Positions 1 to 7,254 of a stretch of DNA of 45,276 nt are shown here, piece by piece (within the stretch, counting starts at the first letter, position 1; each line of letters starts with the position of its first letter). The position numbers were made by a program, and so were the translations under genes. The stretch comes from a virus. The stretch is from positions 1 through 45,276 of the IMG/VR virus record IMGVR_UViG_3300031963_011509; one strand, given 5' to 3'. The notes beneath the pieces were generated by a model, which saw only the letters and a list, made by a program, of their open reading frames with translations, was not told where the DNA came from and did not search any database.

Positions 1-2
1 AA

Positions 3-1700
3 GAAAATGTTGCACAGTTATATGAAAACCAAGCATCACATTTGATTAACGAAGCTACTTCTGACGGGTCTTCAGGTTCTTTCGAAACTGTTGTATTCCC
101 AATCGTTAGACGTGTATTCTCTAAATTATTAGCAAACGATATCGTTTCTGTACAAGCTATGAACTTACCAATCGGTAAATTGTTCTACTTCGTACCTAAG
201 ATTCAAGGATATTCAGGTGCTACTTCAACTTCAAGTGGTGACCACTACGCACCAATCGGTTCTCCTGGAAACTATCCTGGTGACCCACAAGCAGGTTACA
301 CAGGTTCTGGAGCATATGCTAAAAACCTTTACGATTTGTTCTACGAAGGAAACGAAGCAGCTCTTGACCCACCTGGATTGTTTGACTACTCTAAAGGTCG
401 TTTCGAAATCATCGAAACTGCTGCAGGTGTTGTTAAATGGTCTAACGGAGCATTAGTAAATGCTGACAATGTAAACGACCCAGCATATATCGGTAACACT
501 AGAAAAGTATTATTGAAAATGTGTGGTTTTGCTAACACAGGTGTTGGTAAAATGATTGGTCCTGATGGTAACGAGTATGACACAGAATCTTTCTTGTCTG
601 ACCTTGTTATTGTTAAAGACTCAGGATTAGGAATTGCTACAACTTCTCCATGTACAGTTTCTACTGGACCTTTATTGTTCAGAGTAGTTACTCAAAAATA
701 TGGTCAAGGAATTGTTACTCCTAACTATAATCAAGCAACAGCAGCGTTCTCTTCTCAAGGTAACGGTGGTGTTTATAATGACGTTTGTGACGTTAACGGT
801 TGTATCTACCTTGAAGTAGACCTTTCTTGTCCAGCATGTCCTACATGTGGAAGTGACACTATCGATGGTTACACTGGTACTACTATCACAGGTATCACTT
901 CTGGTGGTTCATTCACAACTTTCTTCAGACGTTACGAAGAGCTAGAATTCGAAGACAAAATTGGTGAAGTTTCTTTCGACCTTCAATCTGTAACTGTTAC
1001 AGTTACTGAAAGAAAGTTAAGAGCACAATGGTCTCCTGAATTAGCTCAAGACGTTGCAGCATTCCACAACATCGACGCTGAAGCTGAATTAACAGCTTTA
1101 TTGTCTGAACAAGTTGCGGCTGAAATTGACCGTGAAATCCTTCGTGATTTACGTAAAGGTGCAGCTTGGAACTTACGTTGGGACTACAACGGATGGAGAA
1201 GACTGTCAAACACAACTTCTTACACTCAGAAAGACTGGAACCAAACTTTGATTACAGCAATCAACCAATTATCTGCACAAATCCACAAGTCAACTCTTCG
1301 TGGTGGAGCTAACTGGATTGTTGTTTCTTCTGAAGTTTCAGCTATCTTTGATGACTTAGAATACTTCCACGTATCTAACGCATCTCCTGAGCAAGACCAA
1401 TATAACATGGGTATTGAAAGAGTAGGTACTTTAGCTGGTCGTTACCAAGTTTATCGTGACCCATACTTCCCACCAAACCAAGTATTGGTTGGTCATAAAG
1501 GTACATCGTTACTTGACACTGGTTACATCTACGCACCGTATGTACCACTTCAATTAACTCCAACTATGTACAATCCGTTCAACTTTACTCCGATTAAGGG
1601 TATCATGACACGTTACGCAAAGAAGATGGTGAACAATCGCTTCTACGGACGTATCACAGTTGATGGTGTTCGCACATTCGATTTAAGAGAGTTGAGATAA
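3..1700 (+). CDS. 23: Major capsid protein, T4 gp23 type (5' partial)
   Basis: Forms the hexameric shell of the head. The frame is open to the left edge (codons from base 3 read ENVAQLYENQASHL), so the true start is outside the window; the in-frame TTG at 42 is internal. The 565 visible residues carry gp23-type blocks: FPIVRRVFSKLLANDIVSVQ and MNLPIGKLFYF near the front, and ERKLRAQWSPELAQD followed by DAEAELTALLSEQ in the core. A variable insertion of about 170 residues lies between them and holds a CPACPTC cluster around visible residue 276. Codons are visibly richer in C and G than in neighbouring genes, as expected for a very highly expressed gene. A strong hairpin terminator follows. The family call is firm; the role of the cysteine loop is unknown. 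Confidence 0.95.
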   Translation, partial: ENVAQLYENQASHLINEATSDGSSGSFETVVFPIVRRVFSKLLANDIVSVQAMNLPIGKLFYFVPKIQGYSGATSTSSGDHYAPIGSPGNYPGDPQAGYTGSGAYAKNLYDLFYEGNEAALDPPGLFDYSKGRFEIIETAAGVVKWSNGALVNADNVNDPAYIGNTRKVLLKMCGFANTGVGKMIGPDGNEYDTESFLSDLVIVKDSGLGIATTSPCTVSTGPLLFRVVTQKYGQGIVTPNYNQATAAFSSQGNGGVYNDVCDVNGCIYLEVDLSCPACPTCGSDTIDGYTGTTITGITSGGSFTTFFRRYEELEFEDKIGEVSFDLQSVTVTVTERKLRAQWSPELAQDVAAFHNIDAEAELTALLSEQVAAEIDREILRDLRKGAAWNLRWDYNGWRRLSNTTSYTQKDWNQTLITAINQLSAQIHKSTLRGGANWIVVSSEVSAIFDDLEYFHVSNASPEQDQYNMGIERVGTLAGRYQVYRDPYFPPNQVLVGHKGTSLLDTGYIYAPYVPLQLTPTMYNPFNFTPIKGIMTRYAKKMVNNRFYGRITVDGVRTFDLRELR

Positions 1701-1721
1701 TCTAAATCTTAAATAAGATAT

Positions 1722-1752
1722 AAAAAAGGTCAGAGAAATCTGACCTTTTTTT
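1722..1752 (+). terminator. Rho-independent terminator after the capsid gene
   Basis: Perfect hairpin AAAAAAGGTCAGA / TCTGACCTTTTTT with a GAAA loop and a T run, 22 bases after the capsid stop codon. The A run on the other side makes it potentially bidirectional. Confidence 0.9.
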
Positions 1753-1763
1753 ATTTTTATTAT

Positions 1764-1771
1764 TATATTTG
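1764..1771 (+). promoter_or_regulatory. Possible host-type -7 element before the HNH gene
   Basis: TATATTTG matches the Bacteroidota -7 consensus TAnnTTTG and lies 6 bases before the ATG at 1778. No TTG stands at the expected -33 position (only CTG at 1740-1742, inside the terminator stem), so this is a weak candidate and the message would be nearly leaderless. Confidence 0.3.
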
Positions 1772-1777
1772 TATATT

Positions 1778-2458
1778 ATGAATAAGTATATTCCCACAGA
1801 TGAAGAACTATCTAATATATTAAGAATGTATAATGAAGAACTATTAGGTTCTCATACTATTTCATTAAAAACTGGTTTAAGTAAACCGACTATTTTAAGA
1901 ATACTGAAAGAGAATAATGTGGTTATGTCCCAATCAGGGAGAAGATTTACAGGGGGTAAAAAGGTTGCTGATAAAAAATGGAGAGATAGTAATAAAGATT
2001 ATTTGTCTAACAAACATAAAACTTGGTCAGAAAAAAATCGTGAACATTTAAATACCTACCACAAAGAATGGAGGGAAAAAAACATAGACAAACATAGGGA
2101 GAATAAAAGAAACTACGAAAAAACTCGTAAGGCAAATGACCCCCTCTATAAGTTAATTTCAAATTTCAGGACTGCGATATATCAGGTGTTGAAGGAGAAT
2201 AATGTGGATAAGAACGGTCATTACTTCGAGGTTCTTAAGTACACGCCTGAGGAGTTAATCAATCATTTGAAGAAACAATTTACTGATGGTATGACGTGGG
2301 ATAACTATGGTCAATGGCATGTTGACCATGTGATGCCTATTTCTGTTCATGATATACAGGAGATTGGTGATGATGAGTTTATGAGATGTTGGTCATTGAG
2401 TAATTTACAACCTATGTGGGGTGATGAGAATATTCGTAAATCAAACAAAATTTTGTGA
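1778..2458 (+). CDS. HNH endonuclease with N-terminal helix-turn-helix (probable homing endonuclease)
   Basis: 226 residues. The N-terminus (about 10-50) reads as a helix-turn-helix of the resolvase/transposase kind (TISLKTGLSKPTILRILKEN). A highly charged middle (about 60-120) repeats the W-x-E-K-N pattern (KTWSEKN, KEWREKN), as often seen in phage HNH proteins. The C-terminus has the nuclease core: WHVDHVMPIS, then LSNLQPMWGDENIRKSNK, giving the His-Asp-His, Asn and Asn/Lys positions of an HNH site. A TTG three codons upstream (1769) is possible, but ATG 1778 is preferred. It sits alone between the capsid terminator and unknown genes, typical for a free-standing homing endonuclease that spreads itself. 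The fold call is good; the target site is unknown. Confidence 0.85.
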   Translation: MNKYIPTDEELSNILRMYNEELLGSHTISLKTGLSKPTILRILKENNVVMSQSGRRFTGGKKVADKKWRDSNKDYLSNKHKTWSEKNREHLNTYHKEWREKNIDKHRENKRNYEKTRKANDPLYKLISNFRTAIYQVLKENNVDKNGHYFEVLKYTPEELINHLKKQFTDGMTWDNYGQWHVDHVMPISVHDIQEIGDDEFMRCWSLSNLQPMWGDENIRKSNKIL

Positions 2459-2465
2459 TATTTAT
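2459..2465 (+). promoter_or_regulatory. Putative late promoter (TATTTAT motif)
   Basis: GATATTTATATGAATA ends just before the ATG at 2473 (7-base gap). One of nine copies of this motif found in gene direction ahead of genes in this window. Confidence 0.4.
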
Positions 2466-2472
2466 ATGAATA

Positions 2473-2949
2473 ATGAAAGATAAATCACATTTAGAAAACG
2501 TATCTGACAGGATTATTATTTTAATCTGTAAAGAAATTCTTAAGAAAACTGAAGAACATGATTTAGATGATAGAGAATTTATTAAGGTGTGTGATGAAGT
2601 TTCTGTTAAGTTATTTGGTGATACTATGAAACACATTGACGTTGATTACATGTCACAAATTTTGGAAATAAATCCTGATATTTTGAGTAATGATAAGGAT
2701 GTAAAACTTTTAAGACCTGAGTTTAATCTTTTTAAATTTGATTATATTGAGAAACGAACTGAATGGAGGTTGAATACGTATACTCATGAGATGGGTACTT
2801 ATCATGACGATATTGAACCTATTGTTGATTTTATGTCAATGGAGGGTGAATTTGACTATTGGGATTCAATAAGTAGGGATAGTGATATTTTAGATTCCGA
2901 TATTGAAGATACGTATCTTAGTAGAAAAAGTATTGTAAAAATTAATTAA
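2473..2949 (+). CDS. Hypothetical protein, 158 aa
   Basis: Not recognised. The product is acidic, with no signal peptide or membrane segment. It is helical at the front (SDRIIILICKEILKKTEEHD) and ends in an Asp/Ser-rich stretch (SISRDSDILDSDIEDTYLS). It follows the HNH gene by 14 bases with its own TATTTAT motif directly upstream. The next small gene follows after about 57 bases in the same direction. Codon use resembles its neighbours, and the frame is long and open for such AT-rich DNA, so it is probably a real gene. Confidence 0.7.
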   Translation: MKDKSHLENVSDRIIILICKEILKKTEEHDLDDREFIKVCDEVSVKLFGDTMKHIDVDYMSQILEINPDILSNDKDVKLLRPEFNLFKFDYIEKRTEWRLNTYTHEMGTYHDDIEPIVDFMSMEGEFDYWDSISRDSDILDSDIEDTYLSRKSIVKIN

Positions 2950-2977
2950 TATATTTAAAAACATTTGTTTTTTACCA

Positions 2978-2984
2978 TATTTAT
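2978..2984 (+). promoter_or_regulatory. Putative late promoter (TATTTAT motif)
   Basis: CATATTTATCAATGATAAA, 22 bases before the ATG at 3007. Shares the longer TATTTATCAAT form with the copies at 20295-20301 (minus strand) and 43109-43115. Confidence 0.4.
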
Positions 2985-3006
2985 CAATGATAAATCCCTC
3001 TTCTTT

Positions 3007-3177
3007 ATGGTAAAAAAAGTTAAATTTCGCTTCTCTAATGATAGAAATGTTTATGATTTGAACATGTCTATTCCTGATTTTAAAAAAATTGATGAAAATG
3101 TTTCTGAGGTTCACGGTGAATATAGGGGGACTTACATTATTTTAAGTAAAAATGAGTATGAAAAAATTCTTAATTAG
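3007..3177 (+). CDS. Small hypothetical protein, 56 aa
   Basis: Not recognised. Begins MVKKVKFRFSND and ends YIILSKNEYEKILN, with a pattern of short alternating strands that suggests a small beta-rich fold. A TTG at 2965 would give 70 residues, but ATG 3007 is preferred because it lies downstream of the TATTTAT motif. Its 3' end overlaps the start of the nuclease gene by 26 bases, so the two are probably translated from one message. Confidence 0.55.
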   Translation: MVKKVKFRFSNDRNVYDLNMSIPDFKKIDENVSEVHGEYRGTYIILSKNEYEKILN

Positions 3178-3739
3178 TTTAATTTTATTAATTCCTTTAT
3201 TTGTTTTTGGACAGCTAAGGGATTCTGTGTTGGTTAAATCACCTATTTTCAAGGTTATGTATTCTGAGACATTGCAACAACCTAAATGGATTGAGTATCA
3301 TGTTGCGTGTGGTGAGGGGGATTTTTCTCGTAAGGGTTTGGACTTTTATGTTTGTGATTCTATTAAGACATCTGACGGTGGTGATTATGAGGCGAATGTT
3401 TGGGACAAGGGTCATTTGGCTCCTGCTGCGGATTTCAACTGTAACAAGGGTTATTTAAAAATGACTTTTTCATATTTGAATTGTGTGTTACAACATGAGA
3501 AGTTGAATCGTGGGGCTTGGAGATTGCTTGAGGCATATGAGAGGGATTTAGCAAAGAAGTATTCTGTTGATGTTAAAATCAAAATGGTTTATTCAAAGAA
3601 GTCATTGGTTTTGAATAGTGGAGCAACTGTTCCTGATGGATTCTATAAAACGATTAAGTATAATAAGGTTGTTGAGGTTTATTATTTTAAAAATGAACCA
3701 CCTGTAACTAATGACTATAAAAAATATAAGATTAAATAA
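3152..3739 (+). CDS. Exported DNA/RNA non-specific endonuclease (NUC/EndA family)
   Basis: 195 residues with a clear Sec signal peptide (MKKFLISLILLIPLFVFG, cleavage near Q). The catalytic block is DKGHLAPAADF (residues about 88-98), matching the DRGH signature of this ββα-metal family with Lys for Arg; the downstream Asn-containing helix is seen in YLNCVLQHEKLNRGAW. These enzymes cut single- and double-stranded DNA and RNA using Mg. A signal peptide places it in the periplasm or outside the cell, where it could destroy DNA at the surface, remove competitors' DNA or help lysis. The start is ATG 3152 or, equally, ATG 3158 (MKKFL). A terminator follows directly. The family call is strong; the role is inferred. 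Confidence 0.88.
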   Translation: MSMKKFLISLILLIPLFVFGQLRDSVLVKSPIFKVMYSETLQQPKWIEYHVACGEGDFSRKGLDFYVCDSIKTSDGGDYEANVWDKGHLAPAADFNCNKGYLKMTFSYLNCVLQHEKLNRGAWRLLEAYERDLAKKYSVDVKIKMVYSKKSLVLNSGATVPDGFYKTIKYNKVVEVYYFKNEPPVTNDYKKYKIK

Positions 3740-3742
3740 GTT

Positions 3743-3769
3743 TTGGGGTTAATGACCCCAATTTTTTTT
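3743..3769 (+). terminator. Rho-independent terminator after the nuclease gene
   Basis: TTGGGGT-TAATG-ACCCCAA hairpin followed by eight T, beginning 4 bases after the nuclease stop codon. Confidence 0.9.
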
Positions 3770-3780
3770 GATATTAAAGA

Positions 3781-3787
3781 TATTTAT
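3781..3787 (+). promoter_or_regulatory. Putative late promoter (TATTTAT motif)
   Basis: GATATTTATTTAAAAACAT, placed between the nuclease terminator and the ATG at 3804 (16-base gap). Because a terminator precedes it, some promoter must lie here to express the three-gene unit 3804-5327, which strengthens the call. Confidence 0.6.
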
Positions 3788-3803
3788 TTAAAAACATATT
3801 AAA

Positions 3804-4592
3804 ATGGAAAATGTTAATGATTTATTAAAACGTCAACTTTTGTTGATGAAATTTGATTCGGGTGTTACCCTTAAAGAGAATTATGAAAAGGTATCTGGAA
3901 AAAATATTTTAACTGAAGGTAAGGCTGATAATGTTAAAAGTATTTTGGACGGTTGTAATAGTAGAGATAATAATCAAGGTAGAATTGTTAGTGATGACGG
4001 AGTATATGCGGTAGTTAATAATTATAACCAAGCCTTTCAAGGTGTTGGTACTGATTTGGATTATTTTAATAGTGCTAACTCAGATGTTTTAAGTAAATTC
4101 TCTTACAGTGATTTATGTAAAGTGAAAGAATATTACCCAAGTGTGGGTGGTGAAGATTTTTATGCGGCTATTGATGGTGACATTGATTATGATAGTGAGT
4201 GGCAAAAAATTCTTGATGCATTTAACGCAGCTAAAGGAAGAACAGTTCCGGCACAACAACAAGGTGGTCAAACACCAACACCAGCACCTGAAGTAATTGC
4301 AAACCCTGAAACGGGTGACAAGTATATGAAACCAGGTGGTTTATCACATACTTTTGATTTCTTCAAAAGAACCTTCCCTTGTGTTTTTGCTCAAAACAGA
4401 GTTGACACTCAAGAAGTTTATAACAATGGTACTTATGACTATATTTTGATTGTTGCACCAGGTGGACAAGTTATTCAAATGTATTTCGATGGATTCTTAA
4501 GAGAACAAAGAACATTGGCTGACGTAACATATAATGGAGCACCTGCTAAAATTTCTTGTAACGGAAATAAAATTCAAATATCTGCAAGATAA
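3804..4592 (+). CDS. Putative virion-internal protein with protease-cleavable N-terminal tag, 262 aa
   Basis: Function unknown. The first 38 residues are an amphipathic leader with two (L/I)-x-E sites, LKE (23-25) and LTE (36-38), like the T4 capsid-targeting sequences cut by prohead protease gp21. Residues about 60-140 are helical and contain QAFQGVGTDLDYF, which resembles a GTD-type (annexin-like) helical repeat. A Gln/Pro/Thr linker (about 145-165) leads to a beta-rich C-terminal domain (172-262). The next gene starts one base after the stop codon, and a third follows, so this is the first gene of a compact unit led by a TATTTAT motif. Packaging in the head is inferred from the tag and from neighbours, not shown. 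Confidence 0.6.
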   Translation: MENVNDLLKRQLLLMKFDSGVTLKENYEKVSGKNILTEGKADNVKSILDGCNSRDNNQGRIVSDDGVYAVVNNYNQAFQGVGTDLDYFNSANSDVLSKFSYSDLCKVKEYYPSVGGEDFYAAIDGDIDYDSEWQKILDAFNAAKGRTVPAQQQGGQTPTPAPEVIANPETGDKYMKPGGLSHTFDFFKRTFPCVFAQNRVDTQEVYNNGTYDYILIVAPGGQVIQMYFDGFLREQRTLADVTYNGAPAKISCNGNKIQISAR

Positions 4593-4593
4593 T

Positions 4594-4950
4594 ATGAAAA
4601 ATAGATTACACGAGTTAGATTTGGGAACTGGTGGTGAAGATTGGAATACACCTCATGAAGGTGGTAGTGGGGACTCTTGGAATACAGAACCTGAAAGAGG
4701 TTCAAGAACACCAAGAAGAACGGTTGACTTATCACCATTGGTTAAAGAAGTTCAAAACAAACTTAAAGAACTTGACGCATCTGTTGTTGTTTCAGGTAAA
4801 ATGGACCAAGAGACAATTAATAAGATAATGTTACAAATAAACAAACTTGTTGAAAAACAGGATAAAGAAGCTGAAGTAAAACGTAAAGAAGAAGAAAGAA
4901 TTGCAGCTATTAAACCTGTTGATTCAGCACTTTCATCAAGAGACCTATAA
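4594..4950 (+). CDS. Putative tagged virion protein with degenerate peptidoglycan-binding-like repeat, 118 aa
   Basis: Starts MKNRLHELDLGTGG, giving an (L/I)-x-E site (LHE) within seven residues. A Gly/Trp/Asn stretch repeats a WNT motif twice (EDWNTPHEGG, DSWNTEPERG). Residues about 48-85 (LVKEVQNKLKELDASVV to QETINKIMLQI) follow the helix pattern of a PG_binding_1 domain, although the central Gly-x-hydrophobic-Gly turn is weak. The end is a charged coiled coil (KLVEKQDKEAEVKRKEEER). The ATG at 4594 lies one base after the previous stop, and its stop codon overlaps the next ATG (TAATG), showing tight translational coupling. An upstream in-frame ATG at 4534 lies inside the preceding gene and is not preferred. 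Confidence 0.6.
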   Translation: MKNRLHELDLGTGGEDWNTPHEGGSGDSWNTEPERGSRTPRRTVDLSPLVKEVQNKLKELDASVVVSGKMDQETINKIMLQINKLVEKQDKEAEVKRKEEERIAAIKPVDSALSSRDL

Positions 4951-5327
4951 TGAACAAATTTATTTTATCCGAATCAGAACGTTCTGAAATATTAAAAAAA
5001 CATTCATCATATAAAAGATATTTGATGGAAAATGTTACCAATTACACTTTGCAAGATTTGCAAACTGTATTACAATCTAAATTAGGTCTTGATTTAGGAA
5101 AGAGTGGTGTTGATGGTAAGTTTGGTAAAATGACCAAAAATGCTATTATCCAAGCTCTTGACATGGTTAAGAATGAGTTTAAACCAATTGAAACAATTAA
5201 AACTTCTGAAGAAAAACCTGGTGAAGAGATTAAAACTCCTGAAGGAAAACCTGAAAGTGGAACGGAGGTCGGTGATGTTAATTTAGCAAATGCTGAAACA
5301 TCTGTGGATACTGCAACACTTTCTTAA
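4950..5327 (+). CDS. Tagged protein with peptidoglycan-binding domain (PG_binding_1 type), 125 aa
   Basis: N-terminal segment MNKFILSESERSEIL to YLMEN contains (L/I)-x-E sites (LSE at 6-8, LME at 25-27). Residues about 32-72 form a recognisable peptidoglycan-binding repeat: LQDLQTVLQSKLGLDLG, then GVDGKFGKMTKNAIIQAL, with the family's V-D-G-x-F-G turn. The C-terminal 50 residues are a Glu/Thr/Pro/Lys-rich tail. It is the last gene of the 3804-5327 unit and converges with the mgsA gene without a visible terminator. A cell-wall-binding part on a small, possibly head-packaged protein suggests delivery to the host envelope during infection; this is inference. Confidence 0.7.
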   Translation: MNKFILSESERSEILKKHSSYKRYLMENVTNYTLQDLQTVLQSKLGLDLGKSGVDGKFGKMTKNAIIQALDMVKNEFKPIETIKTSEEKPGEEIKTPEGKPESGTEVGDVNLANAETSVDTATLS

Positions 5328-5708
5328 TTATAATAAGGATTCAATTAACTTACTTGCGGTAGAATAATTTGTTGCAAGTGGTATATCGTGAACGTTACAA
5401 ATTCTCAATAACATACTAACATCCACTTGGTGTGGATGAACTTCTAAAGGGTCGATAAAGAAAATAACCATATCGACCCTTTTTTCTGTTATTAAAGATG
5501 CTATTTGGGCATCACCACCCATTGGACCACTTAACATCCTTTGAACCTTCTGTAATCCCGCATGTATCAGGTGTTTACCTGTTGTACCAGTTGCGATTAC
5601 CTCAACGCTCTCTGATGTAAAGAAATCAAGTCGTTTCATGACGAATGAGACCATATCCGCCTTCTTTCCATCATGAGATATCAGAGCTATCTTTATCTTG
5701 TCCTTCAT
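5328..5708 (-). CDS. mgsA: Methylglyoxal synthase
   Basis: Converts dihydroxyacetone phosphate to methylglyoxal and phosphate (EC 4.2.3.3), a bypass of lower glycolysis. The 126 residues cover the whole catalytic core: LISHDGKKADM (His12), ATGTTGKHL, MLSGPMGGDAQIASLI (catalytic Asp66), IDPLEVHPHQVDV (His93, Asp96) and IPLATNYSTA. All residues known to matter in the E. coli enzyme have counterparts; it is shorter than the roughly 150-residue bacterial enzymes at both ends. It overlaps the upstream 80-residue gene by 38 bases and shares its promoter. Presence in a phage is unusual and suggests a metabolic helper gene taken from a host. Confidence 0.93.
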   Translation of the reverse strand: MKDKIKIALISHDGKKADMVSFVMKRLDFFTSESVEVIATGTTGKHLIHAGLQKVQRMLSGPMGGDAQIASLITEKRVDMVIFFIDPLEVHPHQVDVSMLLRICNVHDIPLATNYSTASKLIESLL

Positions 5709-5913
5709 GGTCCTGTTGTGTTAAAATTCTTATTGTTTTTGATATTACCTCAGCTTCGATTAATGAATATGCCCCCGCTCTATATGCGTGGGATACTGCT
5801 TCGAGTAATAGGTATTGTGCGGTTGGTTTATCTAATGATAACAACATCACCTCAAATTGTTCGGGTGTATGTATGTTAATTGTACCAAAAAGTTTGGCAA
5901 ATGTGTTTTCCAT
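5671..5913 (-). CDS. Small hypothetical protein, 80 aa, upstream of mgsA
   Basis: Not recognised. Mostly helical (PTAQYLLLEAVSHAYRAGAYSLIEAEVISKTIRIL), with no cysteine, signal or membrane segment. The last 38 bases overlap the mgsA start in another frame, so the pair is probably co-translated. The gene starts at ATG 5913, directly behind a host-like promoter candidate. It may be a phage gene into whose tail mgsA was inserted. Confidence 0.65.
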   Translation of the reverse strand: MENTFAKLFGTINIHTPEQFEVMLLSLDKPTAQYLLLEAVSHAYRAGAYSLIEAEVISKTIRILTQQDHEGQDKDSSDIS

Positions 5914-5918
5914 CTAAT

Positions 5919-5948
5919 CAAATATTTATATAATAATAACTTATACAA
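5919..5948 (-). promoter_or_regulatory. Host-type promoter candidate for the mgsA unit
   Basis: On the minus strand TTG (5946-5948), 19 bases, then AATATTTG (5919-5926), one mismatch from TAnnTTTG. It overlaps the oppositely oriented TATTTAT motif of the 5954 gene. Confidence 0.45.
5923..5929 (+). promoter_or_regulatory. Putative late promoter (TATTTAT motif)
   Basis: AATATTTATATAATAATAA, 24 bases before the ATG at 5954, within the host-type promoter of the divergent unit. Confidence 0.45.
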
Positions 5949-5953
5949 TCGTA

Positions 5954-7252
5954 ATGATAAAGAATTTAGACAAGATAATCAAACAAGTTTTAAAAGAAGC
6001 GACGGGGACAGGTGGTGGAGGACGAGGTTCGTATGTATTACCTGTTCAGCCAGGTGTTAAACTCTTTGATAAATCACAACTTGCTCCATTCACAGATGAG
6101 GTGTCTAAGTATATTGATGCTGAATTGGAATACGATAGTTATGACGGACAAATGAGTACTCCAAAAAAACAAATTAAAAAAATGGAGGCTAACGCAAAAA
6201 AAATATCAAAATATAAAAAAGCACATCCTGTTCAAAACGATGATGATGGGGATATCTTAAATAATATTAATATTAAAGAAGCAACAAGTAATGGTGGGGG
6301 TGAATATAATGCTCCATTAAGTTTTGAACACATTGAATGGGAAGAACACACTACGGCACCATATATCAATCACTCAACCCATGAACATAATAAAAAAGGT
6401 AAATTGGGTAATATTCGTGGTAAAGTATCATTTAAACATTGGTTTATGGAAAAAGACCATCCGAATAAAGGTAAAACAAAAAAATTAATAACACCTAAAG
6501 AATATCAAGATGTTGTGAATGAGGATTTGGCGGTATGGTTTGGAACTAAAAAGAAACCTAAAGGAAGTAGTCAACCAAAAGGTCCTTGGGTTAATATTTG
6601 TCGTAAGGATAAGAACGGTAAACACCCACCATGTGGAAGACCTGAAGCCTCTGACAAGGGATATCCTAAATGTCGTGCAGCGGGTGTTGCGGGTAAAATG
6701 TCTGACTCTGAGAAACGTTCAGCATGTCAACAAAAAAGAAAGGCGGAAAAAACACATTCTAAATCAGGTACAGGTAACAAACCAAAGATGGTATCATATA
6801 AAACAAATGAAAATATGGCAAAGAGAATTACAATAACAGAATCACAATTAGAAAGTTTGGTACATTACCTTAGTGAACAAAATACATCAACTAGTATACC
6901 TCCAATAAATTTGGCGTGTTTTGATTTAGGTAATATTACAGGTCCTGGAACACAAATGAAAAACTTGACATTCAAAAGTAAAAATGGTGATAAATACACA
7001 TTTGAAACAACGTCTTTTGATGGTTATCAAAAAAAACAAATTCCAAAAGACTTTACTAAAGTTAAAATAGAAAACCAAGAGTTTAAAGATTTTTTAACAC
7101 GAAAAGGTGTTACGGATGTTGATACTCGCAGTTTTTTATATACCACAAATAACTTTAATCAAAGAGTTTATTGTTCAGTGTTTATTAGAAACAGTCAAGA
7201 CCAAACTTTTGCCGATAATAATACAATCACTACATTAAAAAATCCTAATTAA
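5954..7252 (+). CDS. Mosaic, polyprotein-like protein with repeated protease-site tags and a Cys-rich 'PWVNICR' domain, 432 aa
   Basis: Residues 1-15 (MIKNLDKIIKQVLKE) match the N-terminus of the 8038-8493 product (NLDLKIKKILKE) and end in an (L/I)-x-E site followed by ATGTGGGG. A second cassette, IKEATSNGGG (107-116), repeats that junction. Residues 210-265 carry PWVNICRKDKNGKHPPCGRP, YPKCRAAG and SACQQKRK, a cysteine-bearing basic domain known from phage and giant-virus proteins (family number not verified). Residue 288 begins MAKRITITESQLESLVHYLSEQ, which looks like a third N-terminal tag followed by an independent beta-rich domain (310-432). The layout suggests several head proteins fused in one chain and possibly separated by the prohead protease. 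It converges with 7255 with only two bases between. Confidence 0.7.
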   Translation: MIKNLDKIIKQVLKEATGTGGGGRGSYVLPVQPGVKLFDKSQLAPFTDEVSKYIDAELEYDSYDGQMSTPKKQIKKMEANAKKISKYKKAHPVQNDDDGDILNNINIKEATSNGGGEYNAPLSFEHIEWEEHTTAPYINHSTHEHNKKGKLGNIRGKVSFKHWFMEKDHPNKGKTKKLITPKEYQDVVNEDLAVWFGTKKKPKGSSQPKGPWVNICRKDKNGKHPPCGRPEASDKGYPKCRAAGVAGKMSDSEKRSACQQKRKAEKTHSKSGTGNKPKMVSYKTNENMAKRITITESQLESLVHYLSEQNTSTSIPPINLACFDLGNITGPGTQMKNLTFKSKNGDKYTFETTSFDGYQKKQIPKDFTKVKIENQEFKDFLTRKGVTDVDTRSFLYTTNNFNQRVYCSVFIRNSQDQTFADNNTITTLKNPN

Positions 7253-7254
7253 GA

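Noticed and set aside
42-1700. TTG at 42 as the start of the capsid gene.
   Set aside because: The frame is open to the window edge with gp23-like residues before it.
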